A stretch of DNA of 64,000 nucleotides. Origin: Trogon surrucura (lineage: Eukaryota; Chordata; Aves; Trogoniformes; Trogonidae). Positions 46,930 to 64,000 of the stretch are shown here, one piece after another (position 1 is the stretch's first letter; every line of letters starts with the position of its first letter). The DNA lies in NCBI GenBank assembly GCA_020746105.1, contig CM036617.1, forward strand, positions 39,275,898-39,339,897. The letters are read 5' to 3'. The translations under genes and the position numbers were made by a program. A model generated the notes under the pieces. The model was given only the letters and a program-made list of their open reading frames with translations. It was not told where the DNA came from and did no database searches.

Positions 46930-47137
46930 GGTAGAGGGAGGATCATACAGCGGTTAGGGCCCCAGCCAGTCTCTTTCTGCACTGCGGGTTTCTTACGTCA
47001 CCTTGGGCAAACCATTTAACTCTGCATTTCAGCTTCCTAGCTGTAAAAGAGTGGCAAAAGCAATTCCCTAGCTCTCAGAGATGTTGTAAGGATAAATAGT
47101 TAAGGATTCTCAGCGATATAAGTAACTATATGAATTA
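46930..47137 (+). mobile_element. MIR-like ancient SINE
   Basis: A degenerate tRNA-like head (about 46938-46990) is followed by the MIR core and 3' region: CACCTTGGGCAAACCATTTAA, a CATTTCAGCTTCCTAGCTGT block, then GAGATGTTGTAAGGATAAAT. In MIR these correspond to CCTTGGGCAAG, CCTCAGTTTCC-TCTGTAAAA and GTTGTGAGGATTAAA. The order and spacing fit the amniote MIR family. It directly follows the L3-like fragment. Confidence 0.72.
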
Positions 47138-49394
47138 AACATTCAAACCTGCCACAATGCAAAGGCACCGTCTGGCATACCTGCAGGTCCCTTCCAAGCC
47201 GAAAGACTTCTGTGACTGCTGCAATGTGCTTTTAGCTAACATATCCAATCTAGGATGTATTAGGATGATCCAGTATAAGCTGTATCTAAGATTAAAAAAA
47301 AGAGTAAGAAGTAACAGCAAGGTAGGAGCTGTGTGGCTGATATGAGAGCTCACTAGCAGCCTGACCCAACTATCCACTGAAATCAGTGGACTCTACTGTC
47401 TCAGCAGAAGACAAATCAAGGCTGAGTACCAGTTATCAAGCATGAAAAGGGGCAAGTTATCAGGGTTCTGTCCTTATTATCTACCTGAGTTTTAGCACAG
47501 CAACGTTGCCAAGACAAAACATGGAAAGCGAATTAAAATCAGGTTAGGAAAGCAGATAACATTAAAGGTAAATAATAAAGGTATTAAGTGAAAATATTTT
47601 TGTTATACTTTTAATCAAAGATTCTCTCCTATTTATTGCTTAATTTCATGCAAGTGCTTTTGATGGTTACAAGTGACCTACATTTCCCATCTAAAAGTAA
47701 TTATCTATGAAAAGCTCTAAAATAAAGGAGCAGCAGCAACATTCCTTTGAAAGAATTTGAGGTTTGTGGTGGTAAAAGCAAATGAGACTGTGAAAGATAA
47801 AATAATGTAAATAAATGTGGCAGTTTAAAGCTTTTGCTTACTTCCCTTATTTTATCCAATGTGTACTCTGTAAAGAGTTTATTCAAATTCTTTTCCTGTA
47901 AAACACTGATGTGTTTTTGTCTTATTTGTTTAGCTTTCCAGAGAGATAGAATGCACATCTCCCTGGCTCTCAGTATAGTAAGACTCACAATATCGTAATG
48001 CTGTATTTCACAAGCTATTTTCTCCTGTACCTTCTTCAACTAAAGCCCAACTATTCCTCAGCTCAGCTGAGGCATCAGACTGAGGTTACCTATAGTACAT
48101 GCAGTTACAAGAACTACTTTTCCAGATCTCACAAATCCAGGCTTTGCTGCTGTAGTAGAAACATTCACTTTAAATAATTTGTACTTAAAATATGCAGTGT
48201 AAAAAATGTTTACCATCCTCCAACTCCTCCATTGCAATAGAAAATCCTGAATATCAAAATAAAAGAAAGTTATGAGAAAGAACTGATTTGCTCTTAGCAT
48301 GTAGAACGCAAGAAGTAACAAAATAAATAACAAATCACTGCAACCTGAAGTATTTATGTAAAAATAAGCTGAAACCATGTCAGATTTCAAGTGCTGAAGC
48401 ATAAAATGGGACACACTTCAAGAAAAGAATAAATGTGTCTCCCTATGGGCACAAGTGGTTTCACTGACTAGCAGCTATGAAGAAAAAAGTGATGTAAATG
48501 ACAGAATAACAGGAAAGTAAGTCATGAACCCAGGTGGAGCAAATCAAAAGCATGACACAAGATCTCAGAAGACCTTGACAGCACAGAAGCACAAAAGCTA
48601 ACTATCATTAACCCAGATGTTATAGGCATTTAATCTGGGAAGTTAAATGTTTACTGCATGGAGTTATGCACTATATGCTTATTCATATGCATCTCTACAC
48701 TCACGACAAAACCCTTTCAAGTAGAATAGTGTGAACCATGGATGTTTTTTTTTTTATTCAGTTCAGAAACCAACAACAAAAATTCAGCTTAATATTTGAC
48801 TTTGTTTTCAAGTTATTTCAGCCATCTTCTGATCCTCTGGGGGAAAAATGTACAGCAGAATTTGAAACAAAAAAAGTTTGTTTGAAATAAAGAGCTATAA
48901 CATTTTGTTTCAAAAAATAAAAAGTAGAAACTAGAAAGAAGAAAAAGACTGGTAGGGAAGATAAAATCTCCGAAGACAAAATAGAGATGCAAGTCTAACT
49001 TTGAACTTAGACACTTCTCACATTATAATCAAGCAACTTGCCAGCCAACCACACATGTATGCTAGAAAAACAAGTGAGAATGAGACTGTGGGGAGTGTGG
49101 TAACAGTTCTACACTCATAGTACTTTTCTGTTTTAGTACGCATATTTGTGCAGTTGATACATTTGCCATTTATATTTTTTCATGTTTCAGATGACAGTTT
49201 GCACAATAGCTTGTAGACAGTGTTTTTGTAATGAAGTAATTAAAAGATTTAATCGCATACAAGTAGCTCTTGTGCGCACTCAACACAGAATATAGTCTGT
49301 GAGAATTTCACATGTGTACTCCTCAGTGACTCAGATTTAGTCAAATTATTTTCAGATTTTAGATCGAAAAGAAACAAAATTCCTTCCCCTTCTC
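47138..49394. other. AT-rich unique stretch
   Basis: The best open frame is on the minus strand at 47701-48039 (112 codons). Its first part is Lys/Glu-rich and starts after a possible acceptor (GGGCTTTAG at about 48042-48050), but no family is recognised. Another minus-strand frame, 48058-48414, is hydrophobic and unremarkable. Nothing else is supported. Confidence 0.4.
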
Positions 49395-49862
49395 TTTGAT
49401 TTTTTTTTTAAATATTTATTTCCTAATATCCAATCAAGATATTCCCTGACACAGCTTAAGACCATTTCCGCTTTTCCTGTTCGTTGGGAGAAGATACCGT
49501 CCTCTACCTTGTTACAACCTCCTTTCAGGTACTTGTAGAGAGTGATGAGGTCTCCCCTCACCCTCCTCTTCTCCAGGCTAAACAACCTCAGTTCCTCAAC
49601 CACTCCCTATAAGACTTGTTCCCAAGTCCCTTCACCAGCTTTGTTGCCTTTCTTTGGACACATTCCAGCACCTCAATGACTTTCTTGGAGTGAGGGGCTC
49701 AAAACGGAACACAGGATTCAAGGTGCAGCCTCACTAGTGCTGTGTCCAGGGTGATGATTTCTTCCCTAGTCCTGCCAGCCACACTACTTTTTATACAGGC
49801 CAGGATGCTGTTGGTCTTCTCAGTCACCTGGGCACACAGCTGGCTCATGTTCAGTTGGCATG
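49395..49862 (-). mobile_element. CR1 LINE, old 5'-truncated copy without its tail
   Basis: The minus strand reads the CR1 C-terminal region: a SWLCAQVTEKTNSILAC-like stretch, then [20 protein letters not shown] and [11 protein letters not shown] (49352-49603). It ends near 49395 without the 3' UTR or octamer tail, so the 3' end is lost or decayed. Several frameshifts are present. Confidence 0.85.
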
Positions 49863-51958
49863 TTAGGCTAGAATTGGTTAGACATTACAATGATTTTCAT
49901 GTATTTATTTGCATTTGCTTTCCTTCTAGCTTTATGGCTTGAACGATGCCACTAATAGAGGGGAAACATGTTTGTCTTTCTTAACTGTCACTGATGACAG
50001 AGAGAAGTAAAATGGATGTGGGTGTTTCAGTTTTGTTTCTTGCTAATGAGGTTTTTCGAGTGTTTCAATAATGAAGAGTTTGACATTCAAAGCATTTGCA
50101 TCTATTGCCCTCAGCAGGGTATGCCATGCAAAAGAAGCCCAAGTTTTATATTAATAAGAAATACAGGGGTACTCTAGCAAAGACAACAACAGCTACAAAA
50201 AAAAAATACAAACAAAAGTAATTCCTCAGGTTTGGCATAGCAAAACACATGCGGATGGTCACTTTGACCTGAAAATAATATATTGCCACAAGTGCAGCTA
50301 GTGTGTGAATAGACAATGGAATAACAGCAGAGCCCCCAGGCCTCTAAAATGAGGAAATAAAGAGGCAAAAGGCAGTATTTAACTGGAAACAACTGTTTTC
50401 ATCAGTATACTTGGGACAATGCCAATTAAGCTACTCCTTTGTGTATTATTAGATTATTTGACTTGATCGATTAATCTAATTTTAAACTGTTGGGGGAAAT
50501 GGAAATTAGAGGAACATACTGATGGTGGCATCAGATATGTTTGCTTCAATCTCAACTATCTACAACAAAATGTACATAGCAGAGTTTCCTTGAACACAAT
50601 CAGAGTCAGACGAGGCAGTTTCCTTGCTGGCTGCCTCAACATCTTCCTAGATAATGTTCGGTTTCAAAAATAACCCTTTCAGTCTTTCCTTCACTTTGTG
50701 TCACCCAGATACTGAAACCACCCGTTTCTTTCCTCCTTTCTCTGAGCTCTTGCCTCTCTGTCACAAGCTCTCAGACCCCCAAAATCACAATACCCAGAAA
50801 ACCCCTCCACACTGGTATGGATTTCAGATGTCTTGCTGGTAAGTGATATTGTTTCAGTTGTCTGGTTCTACTGTGGAGTTTCACATGTTCCCACATTTAT
50901 CCCTAAATGAAACAATGTTGTTTATGTTCACTAATGAACATAGGAGGCATAATCAACATCTAACCATATAATTTCTTCAACAATTGCTGTGCATTAGAAA
51001 TCCTGATGAAAATAACCTTATCTCAAAACTAAGCCACAAGAAGAGAACTTTTTAGAAACACAAACTTAAATAATAGATCAGAAGATAGCTTTTGCTGAAC
51101 CTGGAAAAGAAATCTGGCACGCAGAGACACAGAAAGATACTGTCAGAAACACCATTGCTTAGACTTCTAACCTTCTAGTTGTAGCATTGGCTAAAGAACA
51201 TAAGAATACCTCTTTTAAAATGTTCGTTTATAATCTTGTTTCTCTGACAAGAAAAAGAAAAATGAGTGCAAGGACAACTAATTCAAAAATAAAAAGAAAT
51301 CCTTTACTGTCCCCAATATTTTGCTCTAATCTCATATAAGTTTTAGTATGGTTAAAATGTAGAAAAGCCCAAGCCAAAACCAAAAATTTTCATTAGAATT
51401 TGTTTAGTCAAAATGTGCACGTTCTGTTAAAAAGTGAAAAAAAAAATATATAATGAGATGTCTTTGTTCTCATCTTTCATTACTAGACAATACTGAAATT
51501 CCAATGAAAAGGAGATGCCAAAGCTTCTTTTAAAAAATCTGACCACTGGAAAGCAGAGTGGACTTTGTCAGGAGCAACATTTTATACAGCAGAGACTGAG
51601 TTTGCATCAGTAACACTCATGGAAGTTAATACTAAATAAGATAGCAGATAATAAAGTGGAATTCATGCCATTTACTTTTAGATGCCTGTATTTTACTATT
51701 CACCGTGGTCACTTTTTGCAATCAGTACAGAGGAACAGGTATTTTTAAGGTGTTTTGTCTGACCTGTTTTAAGTGTTTACATTGGGATGAGATAATTTGC
51801 ATTCTGGTAGTGTCCTACCTTCTCTAAGGGAAGTCATAAGGATTCGGACATAGACATCTACATTATACACCTTCACTGTAGATATCTGCACTTGGTCTTA
51901 TAAATCCCAAACAGAAAGAAGACAAGACCAAGGCAGAAGAAGAAGAAGAATGACTTAC
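49863..51958. other. AT-rich unique stretch
   Basis: No gene or repeat is supported. A GAAGAAGAAGAAGAA run at 51934-51950 lies next to the candidate micro-exon. Confidence 0.4.
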
Positions 51959-51994
51959 AGAGACATCATAATACCAGAGTCCCTGATACACAAC
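51959..51994 (-). CDS. Candidate 36-bp micro-exon on the minus strand
   Basis: On the minus strand a pyrimidine-rich tract ending TTAAATTTTAG is followed by 36 bp and then GTAAGTCATTC, a near-perfect donor. In phase 0 it encodes 12 codons, VVYQGLWYYDVS. A second frame is also open and the third stops. A segment this short gives little coding evidence, so the case rests on the splice sites and on the other minus-strand candidates further along. Confidence 0.28.
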
Positions 51995-56812
<4,818 letters not shown>

Positions 56813-57852
56813 AGTTGGATGACTGAGTAGTGAGGTGGGTTGTTAACTGGTTGAAGGAAAGAAGTCAGAGAGTTGTGGTCAATGGGGCAGAGTCCGACTG
56901 TGTCCAGTGGAGTCCCTCAGGGGTCAGTACCAGGGCCAGTGATGTTCAATATATTCATCAGTGACCTGGACGAGGGATTAGAGGTTGCTGTCAGCAAGGT
57001 TGCTGATGACACAAAACTGGGAGGGGTGACTGACACACCAAAAGGCTGGGCTGCCATTCAGAGAGACCTAGACAGGTTAGAGGGCTGGGCAGGGAGAAAT
57101 CTTACGAAGTTCAACAAGGGCAAGTGTAGAGTCTTGCACTTGGGAAAGAATAACCGCATGTGCCAGTATAGGTTGGGGACTGACCTGCTGGAAAGCAGTG
57201 TAGGAGAAAGGGACCTGGAGGTTCCAGTGGACAGCAGGATGACCATGAGCCAGCAGTGTGTCCTCATGGCCAAGAAGGCCAATGGCATCCTGGGGTGTAT
57301 TAGAAGGGATGTGGCTCGTAGGTCGAGAGAGGTTCTCATCCCCCTCTGCTCTGCCCTGGTGAGACCACATCTGGAATATTGTGTCCAGTTCTGGGCCCCT
57401 CAGCTCAAGAGAGGCAGGGAACTGCTTGAGAGAGTCCAGTGCAGAGCCACAAAGATGAAGAAAGGCTGAAGGGGCTGGTTCTCTTCAGCTTGGAGAAGAG
57501 GAGGTTGAGGGATGACCTCATTAATGTTTATGTCAGGAGGATGAAGCCAGGCTCTTCTCAGTGATGTCCAGTGATAGCACAAGGGGCAACACATACAAGC
57601 CGAACATAGGAGGTTCCACAAAAGTATTAGAAAAAACTTTCCTGTGAGGGTGACAGAGCACTGGAACAGGTTGCCCAGAGCAGTTGTGGAGTCTTCTTCT
57701 CTGTAGACATTCTAAACCTGTCTGGACGTGTTCCTGTGTGACCTACTGTAGGTGATCCTGCTGGATCCTGATTTGGCAGGGGTGTTGGACTAGATGATCT
57801 TTTGAGGTCCTTTTGAACTCCTAGCATTCTGTGATTCTGTGATTCTCTGAAT
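56813..57852 (+). mobile_element. CR1 LINE joined directly to the EIF2S1 retrocopy
   Basis: This 1.04-kb plus-strand copy begins mid reverse transcriptase at a [21 protein letters not shown] stretch (stop and frameshift near 56826 and 56897). It continues with [21 protein letters not shown] (motif B, one change) and [11 protein letters not shown], where the catalytic box is VADD. The open part 56873-57469 runs to [18 protein letters not shown]. The C-terminus is then broken and the 3' UTR and ATTCTGTG-type tail end near 57852. It has the same strand as the retrocopy, and no poly(A) separates the two. Confidence 0.93.
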
Positions 57853-59650
57853 GTACATCGCTCTGTTACAGATCTACACATCTTCATAAACAATAACTAG
57901 CAAAACTCTTTCATTCATAGGGGCACACGCACATGGTCTCAGTGCTTTGGACAGTAACAGATGGAGGAATTTGGGGTGTAAGGTGCTTTTGTTTCAACAG
58001 TCTCTTTCTATCAAAGATGCATGTTTGTGGGCACACAGGTGTGAAAGTATACTTTAAAACAGTTCATGCAGAATCCTAACATCACTGCAGTATTGCATTT
58101 ATCAGAGGTAAAAGAAACCAAAACAATTTTACAGGTTTGAGATTCTTTTTCAAGAAGAAGAGAAAAAGTTTGAAATGCGAGGAGACAAACCAAGAATGAA
58201 TGAAGTTCATTTCTCTAAAATCACAGGGAGATTAGAATGACCACCAAGTGAGTATATTCAGTGGTCATTGGAAGGAAAAAACTCACAAGCTTTTACTGAA
58301 ATACAGGTAAAAATTATTTAGTGAGTCATTTAAAAAAAGTAAAAAGAAAACAAGGAGAAAAATAGTGAGGGATTTTGCCAATCCAAATATTATTTTGTAC
58401 TGGAGACATCAAAAGATTTCTGGCAGATTTTTTTCAAGTAAAAAGCCAAGCTTCGTCCATTTACTATGTTTTTTGATTATGATGGCACAGAAAGTTCTAA
58501 TAGTGAGAAACCGTATGTTTTGATCTGGAGAAAAAAAGGCAGAAGAATATCATCCATATCTCTGTAAAGCTTTGGAAAAAAAAAACAGAGCAACTGATTT
58601 CAAATAAAACAATCAAGCATGCAGATTCCTGGGACTAATGAACCTGGAAATTATGGCAAGTCAGATAACGTTATGAGTTTGCTCTTGACGTGGTTCAGAC
58701 TGTGATCATCATGCCAGCCCAAAATGACAGGGAAGAGATAGAAGCAGTCCTTGGAATGGTGAAACATGAAAGAACATTTATAATGAGGAGTGCTCTGGTG
58801 GAATGAAAGCCGACAAAGTTATTTGCAAACCTTCACAAACATTTTCAAAGACCTTAAGAAAAGGGTCCCTGGTCCAAAGGTGCTTTGGCAGTGAAAACAA
58901 ACTAAGTTGTCTCCAGATTAATGTCCAATAAGAGTAGTCTGGTCACAACTGGCTAATGAGCCATAAGCATTAATGAAACCTGCATATGTCAGTACAGTAA
59001 AACCCAGAAGGAGACTTTAGCCTCAGTGACTGGATATGTTACAGCACATCTCTTTAATTTCAGGAAGCCAGCATTAGTTGAAAACAAACTGTTTGTTTTG
59101 ACATGTATTGTTAAAACTAAGGCATGTGAAACTTCAGCAGACAGGATCTCCCTCTGGAGGCATTCACAGGCATCTTCTGTTTTTTTTTTATTGCTGATAG
59201 GGAAGTGAAGCGTGCAGTCTTAGAATGTCGGTTCACTAGCTGCTAAAATGTGTTTGCCAGTTAGGTGACTAAGCTGGAAAAAGTGGGTCCCATTCACCAG
59301 ATATAAAAAAATATTTCTTTGATTGTAGATATCAGACCTGCAAATCAAACTTGAGCCTAAGAAAGATATGAGGGCTGTGGACTCTCTTTCTGGAACATTT
59401 GGCAGAAGTGAGGTAGAACAGATTCAAGTGTGAGATGGTACATCGAACTGAATTTTTAAAAAGTAGCCTAGAAAAATATGGACACTGTGATTCTCAGCGC
59501 AATTTCTCAGGAGAGAAGAAGCTGCAAAAAGTGGTCCCAACTCTTAAGATAGGAATAGTTATCACCTGTCACTGGTCTTATCTATAGTCAGAGCTCTCAG
59601 GTTTACATGAAACTCTTCAAAGATACCGCACATGGTGAATTCAGGGGTAC
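57853..59650. other. AT-rich unique stretch
   Basis: No poly(A) tract or further EIF2S1-like sequence appears just after the CR1 end. No other gene or repeat is recognised. A T run lies at 59177-59189. Confidence 0.45.
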
Positions 59651-59655
59651 TACAT

Positions 59656-60619
59656 TGTTGTGGTTCAAGCCTGCTGGAGCAGTCTCCAGCTCACTCTTCC
59701 CCCACCCCCATTTCCACAGTGATCTGGAGAAACACAATTCAACTAAAAAAGCTCAAGGGATTGAGATTAAGGATAAGGAGGGTAATAATCTGCCATTTAA
59801 GTTGATGTACCCAGAGTGACTTGAGGAGAAAAACATGGATTTGATTCACCACCATAATTTATGAAGTAAGATAGTGAGAGGAATGCATCAATAAATATGA
59901 TCCAATCTTAAATACATTTCACTCGCCCATCTACCCATCTACCTCCTCCCCCCCCAGTCAGTGCAAGGGATGCAGGGGCTGGGGGGTGCAGTCCATCTGG
60001 CCATTACTCATGGTCCATGACAGCTCCTCCTTGAAAAGAGGACTCCTTGCAACCTCTCCTTCATGCCGTGTGGTGTCCACAGCACGGGAGTGTCCACTCC
60101 TCATGAGTTCCTCAGGGCCACAGATCACTTTGGGCACGTCCCTGGCTGACGTTCAGTCTCTCTTCCCTCTTGCATGTACCAACACATCCTGGATGTTCTT
60201 GCAGCCGTCAATTTTGTCAACTGGTAGGCAATCATCTTCCTGCCATCTCAACCACCGTGGGCTTCAGGGAAAGGTCCTGCTCTGGCAGCATTCTCCTTCT
60301 CCTCCTCTGGGACTCTTCTCCTCTTCTTTCTTCTCAGGGCATCATTCCTTTGATCTTCTCTCACCTCCCCTTCCTCCAACAGAAAAAAATTTCCCAACAT
60401 TAAAGACAGGATAGCTCAAAACAAGACAAAACCAAAAGAGAGAGAAAAAGAACAATGGGGTTACCTTTAAAATACCTTGATCACAGAGGTGCTGATTGGC
60501 CTGGTCCTGGCCAGAGGCAAGTCCAACTCCTAACTGTGGGTGGGGAAGGCTCTCGAAGTTTTGAATGAGTCGTACTTTCATTTTTACAAAAAAAATCCAC
60601 CAGACTTAAACCCATGACA
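59656..60619 (-). mobile_element. Solo LTR, 964 bp, distant relative of the 44694-45874 LTR
   Basis: On the minus strand it starts TGTCATGGGTTTAAG and ends GAACCACAACA. A perfect 5-bp duplication, TACAT, flanks it (59651-59655 and 60620-60624). Read on the plus strand, its order follows the LTR at 44694: a TGTNGTGGTT start, a CTCACTCTTCCCCC block, a GGGATTGAGATTAAGGATAAGG block near the poly(A) region, then a CTCCTCCTCTGGGACT-like stretch and GGCCTGGTCCTGGCCAGAGG near the far end. It is more decayed and its AATAAA is lost. Open frames at 59986-60414 and 60170-60403 are LTR sequence, not genes. Confidence 0.72.
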
Positions 60620-62830
60620 TACATAAAAAAATGTTGAAAATTATGAAGTAAGATCATTTAGATGAATCGAAATAGAAGACAATATTTGGAAAAAAATATC
60701 TGCAAGGTAAATATCAGTGTTGACCTCATACAGCAAGAACAAAAGCTAAGCTATAAGCTCATGTTTTTGCGAGGAGGAACTGCACATAGAGTGCAAATCA
60801 AGCACAGATTTGTTTGTGTTAACTGAAGAAATTTATTGCTCCTACGCTTATAGTCTCATTTCCCTGAGACAGCTTTGCAAATGGATATTACAGCTGACTA
60901 CATGGTTCTGTATTTTGTACCCATTCCTGCCAAACTATACTTAAACTATGCTGTACTTAACACAGTAACATCTAAATATGGATGTAAGGATTTTGGTTAC
61001 GAACAACAAAAAAATCTTGCAGAGGAGTTTGATGTAGACATACACATGAAGGCATGCAGTTTACAACCCCTAGATCTAGAGGTGTTATATACCATTTTCT
61101 ACTGTCTTCCTTTTTAAAAAGCTAGAAAAGACTTTTTTCACTGGTAGTTGGAAAATGGTGTCTGAAAATACAGCTCATTCTAAATAAGCTTGTGAAGTCA
61201 GTCTCTGATCATCTTATAATATAATTAAATTGTAGGATATCATCAATGAAACATGAGACCATTACATCTTGACAATTTGTTTTTTATGAGAATTAATTAT
61301 AAAATAATGAAAACAAAACTCTCTCATGTTAGAAACCTACAGTAAAGAAAAGAAAATTTGCATAAATATGCAAAGGCAAGTTCAAATACCAAACATTAAG
61401 AATGGCAAGTTGCCAACAATTAGTGTAAAAGCTAAATTAATATTGTATATAGTGTCTCTTGCACCTAAATATTTTTTTCCAATAAATTTCTCTTCCATCA
61501 TCCAGAATGACAGAATGAATGAAACCTTTTTAACTTTCCTTAGAAGAAGGAAATAATGAATGACAACTGCCATTTTGTTTCAGATGCTTTCAGATGAAAG
61601 ACTAAGTTATGAGCAAACTTAAACTATACATAAGCATTGCTTGAGTGAATATGCTGCATTCAGAAAAAAATGAAGACATTTGAACGTATTTTTCCATTTT
61701 GAAATGAAAACTACATTGAAAAAACAGTTAAGATGATTTTATAAAATCTGGACATCTGGAAAAGAAAAAGAACCCTAATTTTCAGGACACAAATTATTTT
61801 TTGTGATGAAAAAAATCTGTAGAAGTTTTCATGTCACTCAGACAAAAACTAAAACATTCTACTTAGAATGAAACCTAAAGGAATTTTTCCACTGTTACAA
61901 TTTAGTCACGTAACTAAAAAATAAAAAACCCGGAGTTTTTCATACTAACCCTTCTTTTATTTGTGTGGGAAAGGAATAAATAACCATTATACTTTTCAGA
62001 TGCTCACACAGTGTAATAAGAGGGTTCAAACTGAAGTGCTACAGACAATTTTAACTACAATGTGAGTGAAACAAATCTTTGCTGACCATCGTTTTAGGAT
62101 GACCTGTATAGACTTCATGAATACCTCACCACTAGCACTCAACAGATAATTCTTCCGGGTATTTCAGTATTTCACCAACAAATATTGACAGAAATATTAG
62201 CAGAAGGTTAACTATTTCATCCTGGAAGGAAAATTTAGAGGCCATTGCGCAACAGTGTGAATACGAGTGAACTAGTAAAGGAAACTCCTTCTAAATCCCC
62301 TTCCACTAGCTTTACAACGGCATAGGAGAGTGACAGGCTAGCACAGTGCTTATGTGTGTGAACAGAAATATGTATTTGATAATTAATCAAAAATGAAGGT
62401 ACTAACTGCAGGATCATTGGTGGGACTACGTGTATTACAAAAGTTATGTCCAGTCTGTTTGCTGATTTTTTAGAAGCAGTATCACTTAAAGTTCTTTCGA
62501 TAATATACATCCTTCTTCACAGAATTTATCACTACAGCTTCTTTTCTTTTTTTTTCAATACAACCTGTAGAATGTAACCTGACTCTATCTGGAGCTGAGC
62601 ATGAATGTATAAATCAGTAGATCCCTGCCAGTGTGATCAAGATCCTATCTTTCAGAATACCACGAAAACCAGGACCTCCATACAAAGAAACACTATTTGC
62701 ACTTCCCCGTCAGTGCAACAGACACTGCTCCTCAAGGCTCCATCAGCTTTTAAACATGAATAAAGGTAGGTCAGTAACCCAATTATTAGAAAATTGAAGG
62801 GTTCTTCTCCCCAGAAATAAAAAAACAACA

Positions 62831-62860
62831 CATTATTGTTATTGTTGTTGTTATTATTAC
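62831..62860. repeat. ATT/GTT trinucleotide repeat
   Basis: Imperfect ATT and GTT units over about 30 bp. The minus-strand frame across it (62652-62879) reads them as asparagines and is not supported as a gene. Confidence 0.8.
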
Positions 62861-63353
62861 AACTATGATTAAAGATCAAGGGTTTATGTTTTTATAATGG
62901 ATTCTGCAGGGTTAACACAGGATGGTTCAGGCATGTCTCCAACAAGTAATGGTGTGTGGTATGAAAATCCTTGAATAGCCTCATCACTGTTATCTCCTGA
63001 GCTAGAAGGGACGTATATCTACAAGCAGAGCATATTTTAAAACTAAATATCTTTACTGAGAAGCTGGGAACACTGGGTCAGTCACAGATGTCACTTAGAG
63101 CACTGGTTTTAGTGTCTGAGGAGCTTCCTTGGCACAACTCTGCTCTGCAGGACGTGAGACCAGGAAGATGAACTCTAGTCAAGGGGTATCTCCAAAGCCA
63201 ATGTGTGAAAACATCTGCTGGTTTTATACATGACTCCATGAGCAGTCTTGCATGTGGTTTCTGATCACTGTCATGGTCCACATCATGAAATAATTTCCTT
63301 GCGTTGTTTTTCTTTTTTCCTTAAGACCACCACATGCATGAGCCTTAACCCAC

Positions 63354-63375
63354 TTTTTTTTTTTTTTTTTTTTTT
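63354..63375. repeat. 22-bp pure T run
   Basis: An uninterrupted T homopolymer. It is not attached to a recognisable poly(A) retrocopy on either strand. Confidence 0.9.
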
Positions 63376-63803
63376 GCAATGCAAGCACTTGATAGACTAT
63401 CTTTAAATGGTAGCTTTGGCGTACAAACCAGTTTCTGATTTCTCTGACAGGAACAATGCAGATAGAACAAGTTAAAATAAATGCTTGGGTTTTTTCTTGT
63501 TTGTTTTATAAGTTCTCAGCACAAAAGTAGATTTAGCTGGGAAAAACACATTATCTACATGTCTGGACTTTAGAAATAGGAAGACATTCAGAAACATTCC
63601 TTTCTTCCGTGTTTCTTTATGCATTGCCTCTGGACACCAGGTGTACAGTAGGCTACTTGCTGTGAATACATTCTGCAGGTGTTTCTCTCTTACTATACAC
63701 CACACGAAGTGCAGGTGCCTCAGAGAATCCTGGACTGCAACCCAGGGTCTGAGGTGTAAAAGTTAGGCATTGTAAAGCTCAACATTATGTCAAACCTTTC
63801 TGG

Positions 63804-63826
63804 TTTTTATTTATTTATTTATTTTT
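63804..63826. repeat. (TTTA)n simple repeat
   Basis: About five TTTA units flanked by longer T runs. Confidence 0.8.
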
Positions 63827-64000
63827 GGATAGAACTTTTTAGCCCTAGGCATGTTCAGTCTGCATCAACACCTAACATAGAAGCCATGGCAGAATCTCAA
63901 GAAAGATCCTTACAGCATTTCCCCTCCACCACTTCTATTTCTTTCCTGCAACATTCTTTTTCTGTAATCCCATCACATAACTCTGCACAGAGTACTGCCT

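Larger units (their letters stand above)
60625..64000. other. AT-rich stretch with several simple repeats
   Basis: No gene is supported. A mixed ATT/GTT run is at 62831-62860, a 22-bp T run at 63354-63375 and a TTTA-type run at 63804-63826. The frames at 60875-61117 and 62235-62510 have no known motif. Confidence 0.45.

Noticed and set aside
47701-48039. 112-codon minus-strand frame as a gene
   Set aside because: The acceptor-like site is poor, the second half is T-rich noise, and no motif is recognised.

Overview
The window looks like gene-poor bird DNA, an intergenic or intronic stretch that has grown by accumulating retroelements. The evidence is a dense set of chicken-repeat 1 (CR1) LINE copies with typical (ATTCTATG)n or (ATTCTGTG)n 3' tails, avian-type solo LTRs, and one tRNA-derived SINE with a CR1 tail. 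SINEs of that design are best known from songbirds (the TguSINE1 type), so a passerine is the best guess, at moderate confidence. Nothing bacterial (operons, CRISPR, IS elements) is present.

Layout. 0-10 kb: AT-rich sequence with a solo LTR (2849-3623), an old CR1 3' end (3995-4301), a GC-rich block that may be an LTR relic (about 5440-6045) and a small CR1 tail (8088-8169). 10-19 kb: a CR1 interrupted by a second CR1 in the opposite orientation (about 10960-13290), then two solo LTRs (14386-14990 and 18030-18822). 19-32 kb: mostly unique sequence around one long, little-decayed CR1 on the minus strand (23211-25817), plus a purine-only tract near 30.2 kb. 32-42 kb: five CR1 insertions, including a CR1 tail nested inside another CR1 (36423-36539) and a young copy with an unbroken 506-codon reverse-transcriptase frame (40424-41944). 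44-50 kb: a 1.2-kb solo LTR beside the tRNA-CR1 SINE, then two very old relics (an L3/CR1-like fragment and a MIR-like SINE). 55.7-57.9 kb: an intronless, 5'-truncated copy of the translation factor gene EIF2S1 with an open 271-codon frame, joined head-to-tail to a truncated CR1 on the same strand. 59.7-60.6 kb: a fifth solo LTR.

No multi-exon host gene could be named. Four short segments on the minus strand (51959-51994, 34286-34365, 17364-17438, 9636-9693) are each open in at least one frame and flanked by good splice sites. Two of them (34286-34365 and 17364-17438) have compatible phases. They may be exons of a large minus-strand gene whose introns host these repeats. Two weaker plus-strand candidates lie at 20958-21029 and 28560-28725.

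The most interesting object is the EIF2S1-CR1 fusion. Its layout (gene fragment 5', no poly(A), CR1 3', same strand) is what a template switch by the CR1 reverse transcriptase would leave. That matters because CR1 is not thought to copy poly(A) mRNAs efficiently. All family assignments here are from reading the sequence; no database search was run.
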